Shown piece by piece: positions 8,520 to 16,998 of a stretch of 64,000 bases of DNA. The notes under the pieces were generated by a model. The model saw only the letters and a program-made list of their open reading frames with translations, was not told the DNA's origin and searched no databases. Position 1 is the stretch's first letter, and every line of letters starts with the position of its first letter. A program made the position numbers and the translations under genes. The stretch is from Sphingomonas xinjiangensis (lineage in GTDB: Bacteria; Pseudomonadota; Alphaproteobacteria; Sphingomonadales; Sphingomonadaceae). Where the stretch lies: assembly GCF_014199255.1 (NCBI RefSeq), contig NZ_JACIJF010000001.1, positions 186,001-250,000 on the forward strand, read 5' to 3'.

Positions 8520-9670
8520 CAGCGCGCCGGCAGCCGCGCGAGCGGATCGACGGGGGTGCGGCCCTGGCGAATCTCGAAATGGAGTTCGGGGCGGTCGGCG
8601 AAGCCGGAGTTGCCCGACCGCGCGATCGTCTGCCCCTTGCGCACGGCCTGGCCGCGTTGAACGAGCAATTGGCCGGCATGGCCATAGACGCTGGTCATCC
8701 GATTGCCGTGCTTGAGGATGACGAGGCCGCCCAGCGCGGGCACATCGCTGCCGACATAGGCGACGACGCCGTCCGAGGCGGCGAGCACGGGGGTGTCGAG
8801 CGGCACGGCGATCTTGATGCCGTCATTGCGTTCGCCGCTGCGGCCCGGGCCGAACCGGCGCACGACCTTGCCGCTGACCGGCCAGGCGAACAGGCCGGCG
8901 GCGCGCTTGACCGGCGCGGCGACCGGCGTGGTCGGCGGCAGGATGCGCGCGGAGGAGGCAGTGGGTTTGGCGGGCGCTGCGTTGGCGGCAAGCGCGGGTT
9001 CGCCGCCCGTCAGAATGTCGTCGATGTCGATGTGGAAGCGCGCTGCACGCTGTTCCAGCGTCTCGGGGCCGGTGAACGGGATCAGCAAGCGCTGACCGGT
9101 GCGCAGGATATAGGGCTCGGCGAGCGCATTGGCGGCCACGACCTGCGACCAGGCGATGCTGTAGGCGCGGGCGATGGCGATGCCGCTCTCACCGGCGCGG
9201 ACGAGGTGATAGCGGCCGCCGGGGATGGAGAGGCGCTGCCCGGCCCGGATCAGGCCCGGCGAGGTGATGGCGTTGGCGCGAGCGATCGCTTCGGCACCGG
9301 CGCCGGTCTTGGCGGCGATGGCGCCCAGTGTCTCGCCGGGTTGCACGACGTAGGTTGAGCTGGGGACCTGGCGGGCGTCCGGCACGACGCGGCGGGCTTC
9401 CCAGGCGGGCGGCGGCGCGGGCAGGGCGCGAACATCCTGATCCAGCGTACGCCGCTCATAGTCCGGTACCTGCTGCGGCGGGCGATGCTGTGGTGCACGC
9501 TGTTGGACGGGAGACTGCCGGACGGGGCGCTGCTGCGGCGCGCGTTGGGGCGCGGGTGGCGGCTCGCTCGCCGCCGAAGCATAGCCCGACGGCGGGATGC
9601 ACCCCGCCAATGCTGCGCCGGCAAGTGCCGCAAAGCAGGCGTGCCGATACGTCCTGGAAAACCCCCACAT
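8519..9670 (-). CDS. NlpD-like lipoprotein with two LysM domains and a degenerate M23 domain
   Basis: 383 residues. A lipoprotein signal ends at LAGC (C24). A Pro/Gln-rich linker follows, then LysM repeats at about 106-150 and 153-199 that bind peptidoglycan, and a C-terminal LytM/M23 fold (about 262-380). The zinc site is broken: where active enzymes have HxGxD there is N282-D-G-I-K286, and HxH reads E362-L-H364; only H331 and H364 remain. That is the pattern of NlpD/EnvC amidase activators, which regulate cell-separation hydrolases rather than cut themselves. Placement directly after surE fits the familiar surE-nlpD neighbourhood. It starts 4 bp after the surE stop. Confidence 0.88.
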   Translation of the reverse strand: MWGFSRTYRHACFAALAGAALAGCIPPSGYASAASEPPPAPQRAPQQRPVRQSPVQQRAPQHRPPQQVPDYERRTLDQDVRALPAPPPAWEARRVVPDARQVPSSTYVVQPGETLGAIAAKTGAGAEAIARANAITSPGLIRAGQRLSIPGGRYHLVRAGESGIAIARAYSIAWSQVVAANALAEPYILRTGQRLLIPFTGPETLEQRAARFHIDIDDILTGGEPALAANAAPAKPTASSARILPPTTPVAAPVKRAAGLFAWPVSGKVVRRFGPGRSGERNDGIKIAVPLDTPVLAASDGVVAYVGSDVPALGGLVILKHGNRMTSVYGHAGQLLVQRGQAVRKGQTIARSGNSGFADRPELHFEIRQGRTPVDPLARLPAR

Positions 9671-9674
9671 GGCG

Positions 9675-10439
9675 TTAACTATAGACGGATTTCAGCGCGT
9701 CGAGCGAGTCCCTGTGCGTGAGATCGAGTTGCAGCGGCGTGACCGTCACGTACCCCTGTTCGATCGCTTCCAGATCGGTGTCCGGTGCCGGCACGATCGG
9801 GCGGCTGCCCATCGCCAGCCAGTAATAGTCGAAGCCGCGCGGATCGGCGCGCTTTTCCACGCCGACCCGGCCATAATCGCGCAAGCCCTGCGACACGACC
9901 TTGATGCCCTTCACCGCTTCGGGCGCGAGTGGGGGGAAGTTGATGTTGACGAGCGTGCGCGGTGCCCATTCCATGGCGAGCAGCGGCCTGAGCGCGCGTT
10001 CGCCCCAGGCCATGGCGGCGTCAAACGGCACCTTTTCACCCGCGCCGCCCCGGGCATAACGCTGGCTGAGTGCCACCGAGCGGATGCCGGCAAGCGCGCC
10101 CTCCATCGCCGCTGAAACGGTACCCGAATAACTAACATCCTCGGCCAGGTTGCCGCCGCGGTTGATGCCCGAAAGGATAAGGTCGGGCTTGTTGTCCTTC
10201 ATCGCGTCGGCCAGCGCGAACATCACGCAATCGGTTGGCGTGCCGTGAACGGCGTAGCGATTGTCGCCATGGCGACGGACGCGAAACGGCTCGGTCAGCG
10301 ACAGGGAGCGGCCCTTGCCCGATTGCTCGTCGGCAGGGGCGATGACGGTGATGTCATCAGAGATGGTGCGGGCGAGCGTTTCCAGATGTGCCAGGCCGCG
10401 CGCGTGGTAGCCATCGTCGTTGGTGAGGAGGATGCGCAT
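9675..10439 (-). CDS. surE: 5'/3'-nucleotidase SurE
   Basis: 254 residues, the usual length. SurE is a metal-dependent phosphatase acting on nucleoside monophosphates, linked to stationary-phase survival. The opening MRILLTNDDGYHARG carries the NDDG metal site, PADEQSGKGRSLSLTEP and SGINRGGNLAEDVSYSGTV are the other conserved active-site segments. It sits between serS and the NlpD-like lipoprotein on the same strand. Confidence 0.96.
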   Translation of the reverse strand: MRILLTNDDGYHARGLAHLETLARTISDDITVIAPADEQSGKGRSLSLTEPFRVRRHGDNRYAVHGTPTDCVMFALADAMKDNKPDLILSGINRGGNLAEDVSYSGTVSAAMEGALAGIRSVALSQRYARGGAGEKVPFDAAMAWGERALRPLLAMEWAPRTLVNINFPPLAPEAVKGIKVVSQGLRDYGRVGVEKRADPRGFDYYWLAMGSRPIVPAPDTDLEAIEQGYVTVTPLQLDLTHRDSLDALKSVYS

Positions 10440-10444
10440 GGCTT

Positions 10445-10589
10445 AGATCCTCCCCCAGCTTCGCTGGTGGAGGGGTCGCGCCTCAGGCGCGGAATGCGCT
10501 TGCGGCACGCGACCCCGCCGCTGCGGGGCGCCCCTCCACCACGCCCTTCGGGCGCGGTCCCCCTCCCTGAGGCAAGCTCGGGGAGGATT
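10445..10589. repeat. Palindromic intergenic repeat between serS and surE
   Basis: The 158-bp gap between serS and surE is packed with inverted repeats: GGTGGAGGGG (about 10469-10478) mirrors CCCCTCCACC further right, TCGCGCC and GGCGCGA-like arms sit inside, and the outer ends TCCTCCCC and GGGGAGGA pair. It looks like a REP/BIME-type element transcribed as a large structured RNA between two co-oriented genes. No coding potential is evident. Confidence 0.6.
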
Positions 10590-10597
10590 CTGCGCGC

Positions 10598-11872
10598 TCA
10601 CGCCTTGGGTTCCAATAGGGTCAGCCCGCCGAGATACGGCCGCAGCACTTCCGGGACCGCGACCCCGCCGTTTTCCTGCTGGTAGTTCTCGACCACGGCG
10701 ACCAGCGTGCGGCCGACCGCGAGGCCCGAACCGTTGAGGGTGTGGACGAAGCGAGTGCCCTTTTCGCCCTCGGGCCGATAGCGGGTGTTCATGCGGCGCG
10801 CCTGGAAATCGGTGCAGGTCGAGCAGCTGGAGATTTCGCGGAAGCGGGCCTGGCCGGGCAGCCATACTTCGAGGTCGTAGGTGCGCGCGGCAGTGAAGCC
10901 CATGTCGCCGGTGCACAGCTTCATGCGGCGATAAGCGAGGCCGAGCTTGTCGAGGATATACTCGGCGCAGGCAGTCATGCGCTCATGTTCGGCTTCGGAC
11001 GCTTCGGGGGCGGTGATGGACACCATTTCCACCTTTTCGAACTGGTGCTGGCGGATATAGCCGCGGGTGTCGCGGCCCGCCGCCCCCGCCTCGGAGCGGA
11101 AGCAGGGGCTGAGCGCGGCGAGGCGCAGCGGCAGCACATCGTTCTGCAAGATCTGCTCGCGCACCGAATTGGTCAGGCTGACCTCGGCAGTGGGGATCAG
11201 CCAGCGGTCATCGGTGGTGTGGAAGCTGTCTTCGGCGAATTTGGGGAGCTGGCCGGTGCCGAACATGGTCTCGCCACGCACCAGCAGCGGGACGACCGTT
11301 TCCTCATAGCCATGTTCGTGCGTCAGCGTGTCGAGCATGAATTGGCCGAGCGCGCGGTGAAGCCGGGCTGCGGGACCGCGCAGGAAGGTGAAGCGCGAGC
11401 CGGAGATCTTCGCGCCGGTTTCGAAGTCGAGGCCGAGCGCCGGGCCGATCGCGTCATGCTCGCGGGCCTCAAACGCGAAGCTGGGGATAGTGCCGCGTTC
11501 GTGAACCAGCACATTGTCGTCTTCGCCGTCACCCTTTGGCACGTCGCGCAGCGGCAGGTTGGGAATGGCGGCCAGCAGTTCGTTCAGCTCCGCGCCGGCC
11601 GCTTTCTCCTCGGCGTCGATCTGCGGCATCCGTTCCTTCAACGCGGCCACTTCCGCCATCAGGTCGGTGGGATCATCGCGGCGCGCCTTTGCCGCGCCGA
11701 TCGCCTTGGACGCTTCGTTGCGGCGGGCCTGGGCTGCCTGCGCCTCGGTGATCAGCGCGCGGCGGCGCTCGTCCAGAGCGAGCAGTTCGGCCGAACGCGG
11801 CGCCAGCCCGCGAAGGGCCAAGCCCTTGTCGAACGCTTCGGGATTTTCGCGGATCGATCGGATGTCGTGCAT
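10598..11872 (-). CDS. serS: Seryl-tRNA synthetase
   Basis: 424 residues. SerRS attaches serine to tRNA-Ser (and tRNA-Sec where present). The N-terminal long antiparallel coiled coil (about 28-105) binds the tRNA variable arm. The class II catalytic core shows motif 2 [20 protein letters not shown] and motif 3 near the C-terminus ([19 protein letters not shown]), with TAEVSLTN of the serine site. The start at 11872 ([14 protein letters not shown]) was chosen because SerRS homologues begin there; the in-frame extension upstream has no similarity. Confidence 0.97.
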   Translation of the reverse strand: MHDIRSIRENPEAFDKGLALRGLAPRSAELLALDERRRALITEAQAAQARRNEASKAIGAAKARRDDPTDLMAEVAALKERMPQIDAEEKAAGAELNELLAAIPNLPLRDVPKGDGEDDNVLVHERGTIPSFAFEAREHDAIGPALGLDFETGAKISGSRFTFLRGPAARLHRALGQFMLDTLTHEHGYEETVVPLLVRGETMFGTGQLPKFAEDSFHTTDDRWLIPTAEVSLTNSVREQILQNDVLPLRLAALSPCFRSEAGAAGRDTRGYIRQHQFEKVEMVSITAPEASEAEHERMTACAEYILDKLGLAYRRMKLCTGDMGFTAARTYDLEVWLPGQARFREISSCSTCTDFQARRMNTRYRPEGEKGTRFVHTLNGSGLAVGRTLVAVVENYQQENGGVAVPEVLRPYLGGLTLLEPKA

Positions 11873-11961
11873 GGCAGCCGCTATGGCGGGGGCGACAAAA
11901 CCGCGCAACCCTGGCGCGAAGCGCGGCGTTACAGATGCAGAACCGAACAAGGAGACAGGTT

Positions 11962-12474
11962 ATGCAGGTTCCTCACCAGGCAGTGGTTCTGGTCGCCGAT
12001 GGGCGAAAGATGCTCTTCCTCAGGAATGAAGGGGATGCCGAATTCCCGAACCTGCAGGTCGAGGCCAAGGAGATCCACGAGAACCCCAAGGACTCTGACC
12101 AGAAGCGGGATCAGTCGGGCCAGTCCTCGTCGACTCAGAGCGGCCCGGGCGCGCCGGCAGTGGCGCAGAACGGATCGATGCATGCCCGTGGCGGCGGCGC
12201 GCAGTTCGCGCCAGCGCGCGGCACGATGGGCGAGACCGACTTCCACCAATTGGAGGAAGACAAGTTCGCCGCCGAAACCGCGGAGATGCTCAAGAAGCGG
12301 GCGCTGAACAACGATTTCGAATCGCTGATCATCGTCGCGCCGCCCAGGACGCTGGGCGAGCTGCGCAAGCATTATCACCAGGCAGTGAGCGAGCGGCTGA
12401 CCGGCGAGATCGGCAAGGACCTGACCGGACACACCGTGGTCCAGATCGAGGAAGCGCTGTTGAAGGCGGACTAA
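11962..12474 (+). CDS. Host attachment family protein (baeRF/eRF1-like fold)
   Basis: 170 residues. It opens MQVPHQAVVLVADGRKMLFL, the typical first strand of the 'protein required for attachment to host cells' family (PF10116 group, related to archaeal/bacterial release-factor-like domains). A Ser/Gln/Gly-rich low-complexity linker lies at about 45-85 and the conserved C-terminal part LIIVAPPRTLGELRKHY at about 125-141. The family name comes from Agrobacterium plant attachment, but molecular function is unknown. The start at 11962 follows AAGGAGA at 11949-11955. It diverges from serS with 89 bp between starts. Confidence 0.75.
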   Translation: MQVPHQAVVLVADGRKMLFLRNEGDAEFPNLQVEAKEIHENPKDSDQKRDQSGQSSSTQSGPGAPAVAQNGSMHARGGGAQFAPARGTMGETDFHQLEEDKFAAETAEMLKKRALNNDFESLIIVAPPRTLGELRKHYHQAVSERLTGEIGKDLTGHTVVQIEEALLKAD

Positions 12475-12482
12475 CGCGAATT

Positions 12483-12503
12483 GCCCCGGCGCATGGCCGG
12501 GGC
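12483..12503. terminator. Bidirectional hairpin between convergent genes
   Basis: GCCCCGGC (12483-12490), loop GCATG, GCCGGGGC (12496-12503): a perfect 8-bp stem between the host-attachment-family gene and the convergent surface-protein gene. Confidence 0.55.
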
Positions 12504-12511
12504 AGGGCAAA

Positions 12512-13375
12512 TCAGGCCTCGGTCGTGCCGGCCGGGGCCTTTTTGCTGAAGCGCTTGCGTGCGACCAGCGCCGCCGCTGCGCCGCCGAACAGCAGGATCA
12601 TCGGCGGGGCGGGGACCGGAGCGGGACCACCCGAGCCACCACTGCCACCCGAGCCGCCGCCATGGTTGCCGCTCGAATTCCAGCCGCTGGAATTGTTCCA
12701 GCCGCTCGATCCCCAGCCGGGCTTGTCGGGCTTGTCGGGCTTGTCCGGACGATCAGGCTTGTCCGGCTTACCGGGCTTGGTGTCCTGGTCCTGATGTTGC
12801 CCTTGCCCCTGACCTTGACCCTGGCCTTGCCCCTGACCTTGGCCTTGGCCTTGGTTCTGTTCCTGCTCGTTATGATTGTTGTTATTGTTGTTATTGTTGT
12901 TCTGGTTCTGATTATTGTTCTGATTATTGTTCTTGTTGTCGATCTCGATGTTGATGTCGACGCCGCTGCTGCCAGAGCTGCTGCCCGAGGCCGAGCCGCC
13001 GAAAAATCCGCCAGCGAAGAAGCCGCCCGCGAAACCGCCGCCGCCCGAGCCGCCGATCACGCCCGACGAGCTGCTGGAGCCCGAGCTGGAGGAGATAAAG
13101 GGGGCGGGCACCGGTACCGGCGCTGCCTGGGCCGCGACGACCACGACCTGCGGCTGAGCCTGAGTCGTCGTGGTGGTCGTCGTCACGCGCCGCAGCGTCT
13201 TCTTCGCCACGGCCGCGGTGGCGACCTTGCGCACGACGCGCTTCTTCGCGACTACGTGCTGCTTGACCACCTTGGGCTGCTGCACACGTTCGGCGACATA
13301 AATGCCCGAGCCGCCAATCACCGCGCCGCCAGCAGCGCAGGCGCAAAGTTTCGCCAAAGCCATGCGAACCGACAT
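12512..13375 (-). CDS. Low-complexity secreted or surface protein with PEP-CTERM-like tail
   Basis: 287 residues. After MSVRMALAKLCACAAGG, a hydrophobic N-terminal segment (5-24) suggests a signal anchor. Then come a Lys/Val-rich basic stretch, a Thr run, a Ser/Gly-rich region, an Asn/Gln-rich tract (about 145-170), a (GQ)n repeat, a KPDKPDRPDKP repeat and a Gly/Ser/Trp/Asn-rich stretch. The C-terminus PAPVPAPPMILLFGG plus a hydrophobic stretch and ARKRF resembles the Pro-x-Pro / hydrophobic / Arg tripartite PEP-CTERM sorting signal (exosortase substrate). No function is known. The start at 13375 is the ATG before the hydrophobic segment. The repeats make length variation by slippage plausible. 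Confidence 0.6.
   Translation of the reverse strand: MSVRMALAKLCACAAGGAVIGGSGIYVAERVQQPKVVKQHVVAKKRVVRKVATAAVAKKTLRRVTTTTTTTQAQPQVVVVAAQAAPVPVPAPFISSSSGSSSSSGVIGGSGGGGFAGGFFAGGFFGGSASGSSSGSSGVDINIEIDNKNNNQNNNQNQNNNNNNNNNHNEQEQNQGQGQGQGQGQGQGQGQGQHQDQDTKPGKPDKPDRPDKPDKPDKPGWGSSGWNNSSGWNSSGNHGGGSGGSGGSGGPAPVPAPPMILLFGGAAAALVARKRFSKKAPAGTTEA
12514..12544 (+). terminator. Rho-independent terminator inside the 3' end of the next gene
   Basis: AGGCCTCGG (12514-12522) and CCGGGGCCT (12532-12540) form a 9-bp stem with one G-U pair, followed by a run of five T (12540-12544). This is a good intrinsic terminator for the plus-strand gene ending at 12474. It lies within the last codons of the minus-strand surface-protein gene. 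Confidence 0.6.
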
Positions 13376-13779
13376 GATGTCCCACTCTCTCGTTGCTGGC
13401 GGCTGGTGCCGGCACGGACGCCGGCAACAGGTGCACCATTCATTGGGGAGAAAGGGCAAAACAAACTATTAAGCGCAAGACAGTGAATGACGCTTAACCG
13501 TTTTATTTTGGGCAATTTCGCCGCGGCAGTCGAAATATTATGGTTAACGTTCGGAAACGGTACAAAAGCCAGGAAGCAACCGGCTGCACGATGTTGTCGC
13601 AGGTGCAAACCTCGCAGCGCAGGTAAAAACCCGGCCGGAGCTAATTTCCATGTAGTCGGAGGGTATTCGCACGCACAATCATTTGCTTGTGAAGGTTGAT
13701 GCGCGAAAGTATAGGCGCGTCCGGGCAAACGGCGTTCTTCGGGGGCTTGGCCACTCGAAGACCGGTGAGGAGAGTGGGG
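13376..13779. other. Intergenic region between the surface-protein gene and dksA
   Basis: 404 bp between divergent starts. It is noticeably AT-richer than its surroundings around 13460-13570 and contains no convincing gene. Promoters for both genes should lie here; I could not assign sure -35/-10 boxes. Confidence 0.5.
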
Positions 13780-14247
13780 ATGGCTACCGTTTTGGACTGC
13801 TACAACGAACCCGAAAACATGTTGCCGACCGCCGCGAACGACAGGTCGGACGGATACCGGCCGCACAATGACGAGCCCTTCATGGGGCCAAGGCAGCTGG
13901 ACTATTTCCGCAGCAAGCTGATCGCCTGGAAGGACGCGATCTGCCGCGAGGCGGCGGGTACGCTCAACCAGCTCCAGGCCGACTCGCTTCGCGAAGCCGA
14001 TCTGACTGATCGCGCGTCCAGCGAGACCGACTGGTCGATCGAGCTGCGCACCCGCGACCGGCAGCGCAAGCTCATCGCCAAGATCGACGCGGCGCTGCGC
14101 CGGATCGAAGAAGGCGAATATGGCTATTGCGAAGTGACCGGCGAGCCGATCCCGCTCGGCAGGCTGGAAGCGCGCCCGACTGCGACGATGACGGTGGAAG
14201 CCCAGGAGCGCCATGAGCGCAACGAAAAGGTGTCGCGCGAGGAATGA
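13780..14247 (+). CDS. dksA: RNA polymerase-binding transcription factor DksA
   Basis: 155 residues. DksA binds the RNA polymerase secondary channel and works with ppGpp in the stringent response. The coiled-coil region spans about 40-110 (DYFRSKLIAWKDAI onward, DWSIELRTRDRQRKLI), and the C-terminal zinc-finger-like region reads YGYCEVTGEPIPLGRLEARP. Only one cysteine (C117) remains of the usual four, a layout known in many alphaproteobacterial DksA proteins, so zinc is probably not bound. The start at 13780 follows a GAGGAGAGTGGGG ribosome-binding site. Confidence 0.9.
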   Translation: MATVLDCYNEPENMLPTAANDRSDGYRPHNDEPFMGPRQLDYFRSKLIAWKDAICREAAGTLNQLQADSLREADLTDRASSETDWSIELRTRDRQRKLIAKIDAALRRIEEGEYGYCEVTGEPIPLGRLEARPTATMTVEAQERHERNEKVSREE

Positions 14248-14358
14248 GGCAGGGCGTTCGCCCGACGTCGGGCGCCGCAGGAGCCTGATCGTTACTGGTT
14301 CGATAAGGATTGCTGGTGTAGTCCGCTTACATTCCCCTTACGCGTTCGAGCAGCATCG

Positions 14359-14736
14359 ATGGAACAGTTTACACCCGAATCCGTGAACGCGCTGTCCGCC
14401 GAGGATTTCACCGTTCCTCGCAGCGGGGCTCGCGACAGCCTGTTGCTGACGGCGCAGTTTCGCGTGAAGGACACCGACGAGGTGCACCAGGTGCGGGTGC
14501 GCAACCTGTCGTCGGGCGGCCTGATGGCCGAGTTCGCCGGACCGATCATGCCCGGCACATTGGTGGAGATCGAAGTACGCGGCGTGGGCTGGGTGAGCGG
14601 GCGTATCGCCTGGGCGACCGACGGGCGAGTGGGCGTGGCGTTTTCGACGGAGATCGATCCGCTGCTGGCGCGCAAGCCGGTGGGCAAGGGGACGATGACG
14701 CCGAGCTATACCAAGCCGCTCTCTTCGCGCCGTTGA
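14359..14736 (+). CDS. PilZ-domain protein, cyclic-di-GMP receptor
   Basis: 125 residues, essentially one PilZ domain (about 20-110). Both halves of the ligand-binding signature are present: RxxxR as R21-SGA-R25 and NxSxxG as NLSSGG (49-54). It should therefore bind cyclic-di-GMP and act as a small cytoplasmic adaptor. The partner is not visible. It follows dksA by 111 bp. The window's GGDEF-EAL protein at 1773 is a possible source of the ligand, but no link is shown. Confidence 0.85.
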   Translation: MEQFTPESVNALSAEDFTVPRSGARDSLLLTAQFRVKDTDEVHQVRVRNLSSGGLMAEFAGPIMPGTLVEIEVRGVGWVSGRIAWATDGRVGVAFSTEIDPLLARKPVGKGTMTPSYTKPLSSRR

Positions 14737-14789
14737 CCGCTATGGCCACCGGGGTGACGCGCCATGGCACACCCCGGAGGCAGCGCAAA

Positions 14790-14942
14790 CTAGCGTCCGA
14801 GCTCTTCCTTTAGGCGCAGCTTTTCCTTCTTGAGCTGCGCGATCAGCATCTGGTCGGGCAGGGGCCGTTGCGCCTCGCTGCTGATCTGCTGATCGAGCTT
14901 CATGTGCTTGGCCGTGAGTGCCGACTGGTGCGCATTCTGCAT
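14790..14942 (-). CDS. YdcH/DUF465 family small coiled-coil protein
   Basis: 50 residues, translated by me from the minus strand: MQNAHQSALTAKHM, then a Gln/Ser segment, ending LIAQLKKEKLRLKEELGR. The pattern (x)AKH-KLDQQI followed by IAQLKKEKLRLKEEL is the DUF465 helical hairpin. A strong AAGGAG lies 11-12 nt before the ATG at 14942. Function is unknown. It is divergent from a second DUF465 gene starting at 15103. Confidence 0.8.
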   Translation of the reverse strand: MQNAHQSALTAKHMKLDQQISSEAQRPLPDQMLIAQLKKEKLRLKEELGR

Positions 14943-15102
14943 GGAAGTCTTGCTCCTTCAGGGTCGCTGGGGAAACGATTAGATCAGCTTTAAAGCCCCT
15001 TGTCTCCTGTGGATTGCCCGTAATCGGTGGCCCGCCGAAAACGAACGATGGTCCGTTGCGATATGCCGAGGGTTCGTGCAGGGAGCCGGCACGGGGGCGG
15101 GT

Positions 15103-15300
15103 ATGAGCGTAGGCGAGATTCAACAGCGGCTTGGAATGCTGCGGTCCGAACATCGCGACCTGGATGTTGCCATCCTGGCGCTACTTGGCACGAACACCGC
15201 CGATCAGTTGCAGATCGCGCGGCTGAAAAAGCGCAAGCTCAAGCTCCGCGACGAAATGTCGCTGCTGGAAGATCAGTTGGTGCCCGATATCATCGCCTAA
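15103..15300 (+). CDS. Second YdcH/DUF465 family small protein
   Basis: 65 residues starting MSVGEIQQRLGMLRSEHRDL and ending with DEMSLLEDQLVPDIIA. The core HRDLDVAI...LQIARLKKRKLKLRDEM is the DUF465 pattern, as in its divergent neighbour at 14790. Start 15103 is chosen because similarity begins there. The gene is followed by rcdA 71 bp downstream on the same strand. Function is unknown. Confidence 0.8.
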   Translation: MSVGEIQQRLGMLRSEHRDLDVAILALLGTNTADQLQIARLKKRKLKLRDEMSLLEDQLVPDIIA

Positions 15301-15371
15301 TGCTCCGCGCTGGCACAAGTTACTCAGATTAAGCATTTTGTTGCGGCGGCGGGTGTGGCAATCCTGGCGAC

Positions 15372-15830
15372 ATGACGGCCAAGCGCGCATCCCTGATCCA
15401 TCGGCGGCTGATCGACTCGCTCTATACCGATGCCATGCTGCTGGCTGACGAGGCACGTGCCTATTTCGACTGGGTCGGCCGCGACGAGCGCGATGGACTG
15501 ACGGCGCTGAACCGTGTCGCGTTTTCGTGCGAGTCGCTGAAGGTAACGACTCGGCTGATGCACATCATCGCCTGGCTCCTGACTCAGCGCGCAGTGGAAG
15601 CCGGCGAGATCGAGGCTTGCGACGCGTTGATGCCGTCCCGCCGGCTGGGAGAGGCGCCTGAAACCGACGCGGCGATCTTGCTGGCGATGCCGGTTCAGGC
15701 GGCGGGCATCATCAGGACCAGTGTTGATCTATACCGCCGCGTGGCGCGCCTCGACCTAACGCTGGAGGAGCCCGTTGCGTTGCCTAGTCCTGCACGCACC
15801 ATGATGAACCGGCTGGCCGCGTCCTTCTGA
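15372..15830 (+). CDS. RcdA/DUF1465 family protein, CtrA-degradation adaptor type
   Basis: 152 residues, mostly helical. The segment RLIDSLYTDAMLLADEARAYFD and the later FSCESLKVTTRLMHIIAWLL match DUF1465, the family that contains Caulobacter RcdA, an adaptor that helps ClpXP degrade the cell-cycle regulator CtrA. Length matches. In sphingomonads a role in CtrA turnover is inference from the family, not shown here. Confidence 0.75.
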   Translation: MTAKRASLIHRRLIDSLYTDAMLLADEARAYFDWVGRDERDGLTALNRVAFSCESLKVTTRLMHIIAWLLTQRAVEAGEIEACDALMPSRRLGEAPETDAAILLAMPVQAAGIIRTSVDLYRRVARLDLTLEEPVALPSPARTMMNRLAASF

Positions 15831-15983
15831 ACGGACGGCGGGCTGACGCCGCCAGGGTTGGGAACCTGCGCAAGCTGTTGAAGCGCTTGTCATCCCGACC
15901 TCGCGTAAAGATCCTGTTTTTGTAGTTCGAGGCAGCGGTCCTGGCTCAGAGCCAGCTAGTAACGGAAGATGGGCTGCCTTTGC

Positions 15984-16925
15984 CTAAGCGAGCGCAGCCT
16001 TGGCCGCGTCATACTCGGCCTTCATCCGCTCGATGCGGACCGCTGCGGGCTCGATGGCATGGACCGCCCCAATCCCCTGGCCAGATCCCCATATGTCCTT
16101 CCACGCCTTGGCGCCGGCGAAGTTCATCGTGCTGGGATCGCTTTCGGGCAGCTTTTCGGGGTCCAGTCCTGCCGCTTCGATCGAGGCGCGCAGATAATTG
16201 CCATGCACGCCGGTGAACAGGTTGGAATAGACGATGTCGGCGGCCCGGCCATCGACCACGCTTCGCTTATAAGCGTCGACGGCATTGGCTTCATCGGTGG
16301 CGATGAAGGGCGAGCCGATATAAGCGAGATCAGCGCCGAGCACCTGCGCCGCCAGGATCGCGCGACCGGTGGCGATCGCGCCCGAAAGGATCAACGGCCC
16401 GTCGAACCAGTCGCGCACCTCTTGCACCAGTGCAAACGGGTTGAGCCGCCCGGCGTGACCGCCCGCGCCGGTCGCGACCAAGATCAGTCCGTCGGCGCCC
16501 TTCTCCACCGCCTTGTGCGCGAAACGGTCATCAATGACGTCGTGCAGGGTGATGCCGCCCCAGCCATGTACCGCGTCGTTGAGTTCGGGGCGCGCGCCCA
16601 GCGAGGTGATGACGATCGGCACCTTCCATTTGGCGCAGGTCACGAGATCCTGTTCGAGCCGCTCGTTCGAGCGGTGGACGATCTGGTTCACCGCGAATGG
16701 AGCGGACGGGGTGTCGGGGTTGTCGCGGTCCCAGGCGGCGAGCTCTTCGGTGATACGGTGGAGCCATTCGTCGAGCTGGCCCTGCGGTCGAGCGTTTAGC
16801 GCCGGAAAGGATCCGACGATCCCAGCCTTGCACTGGGCGATGACCAAGTCGGGTACCGAGATGATGAAGAGTGGCGATCCGATGACGGGAAGGCGCAGAC
16901 GGTCGAAGATTGGGGGCAGGGCCAT
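15984..16925 (-). CDS. Nitronate monooxygenase family flavoprotein
   Basis: 313 residues, a TIM-barrel FMN enzyme of the 2-nitropropane dioxygenase family that oxidises nitronates such as propionate 3-nitronate. Visible signatures are PVIGSPLFIIS at the N-terminus, the phosphate-binding ATGAGGHAGR (about 151-160) and SGAIATGRAILAAQVLGADLAYIGSPF (FMN phosphate-binding region). It is a monocistronic minus-strand gene with 153 bp of featureless sequence after it (15831-15983). Confidence 0.85.
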   Translation of the reverse strand: MALPPIFDRLRLPVIGSPLFIISVPDLVIAQCKAGIVGSFPALNARPQGQLDEWLHRITEELAAWDRDNPDTPSAPFAVNQIVHRSNERLEQDLVTCAKWKVPIVITSLGARPELNDAVHGWGGITLHDVIDDRFAHKAVEKGADGLILVATGAGGHAGRLNPFALVQEVRDWFDGPLILSGAIATGRAILAAQVLGADLAYIGSPFIATDEANAVDAYKRSVVDGRAADIVYSNLFTGVHGNYLRASIEAAGLDPEKLPESDPSTMNFAGAKAWKDIWGSGQGIGAVHAIEPAAVRIERMKAEYDAAKAALA

Positions 16926-16998
16926 GCGTAAAGTCTAGCGCAAGGCCGTCGCCTGTCCATCCTGTCGCTGCCGACGCTACGGCAGGCGCGGCTGCGGG

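Noticed and set aside
12720..12860. Tandem repeats thought to be CRISPR-like
   Set aside because: They are codon repeats (GQ, KPD) of a low-complexity protein with no spacers.
13487..13699. 70-codon plus-strand frame in the dksA upstream region
   Set aside because: No ribosome-binding site, no family, in an AT-rich promoter region.
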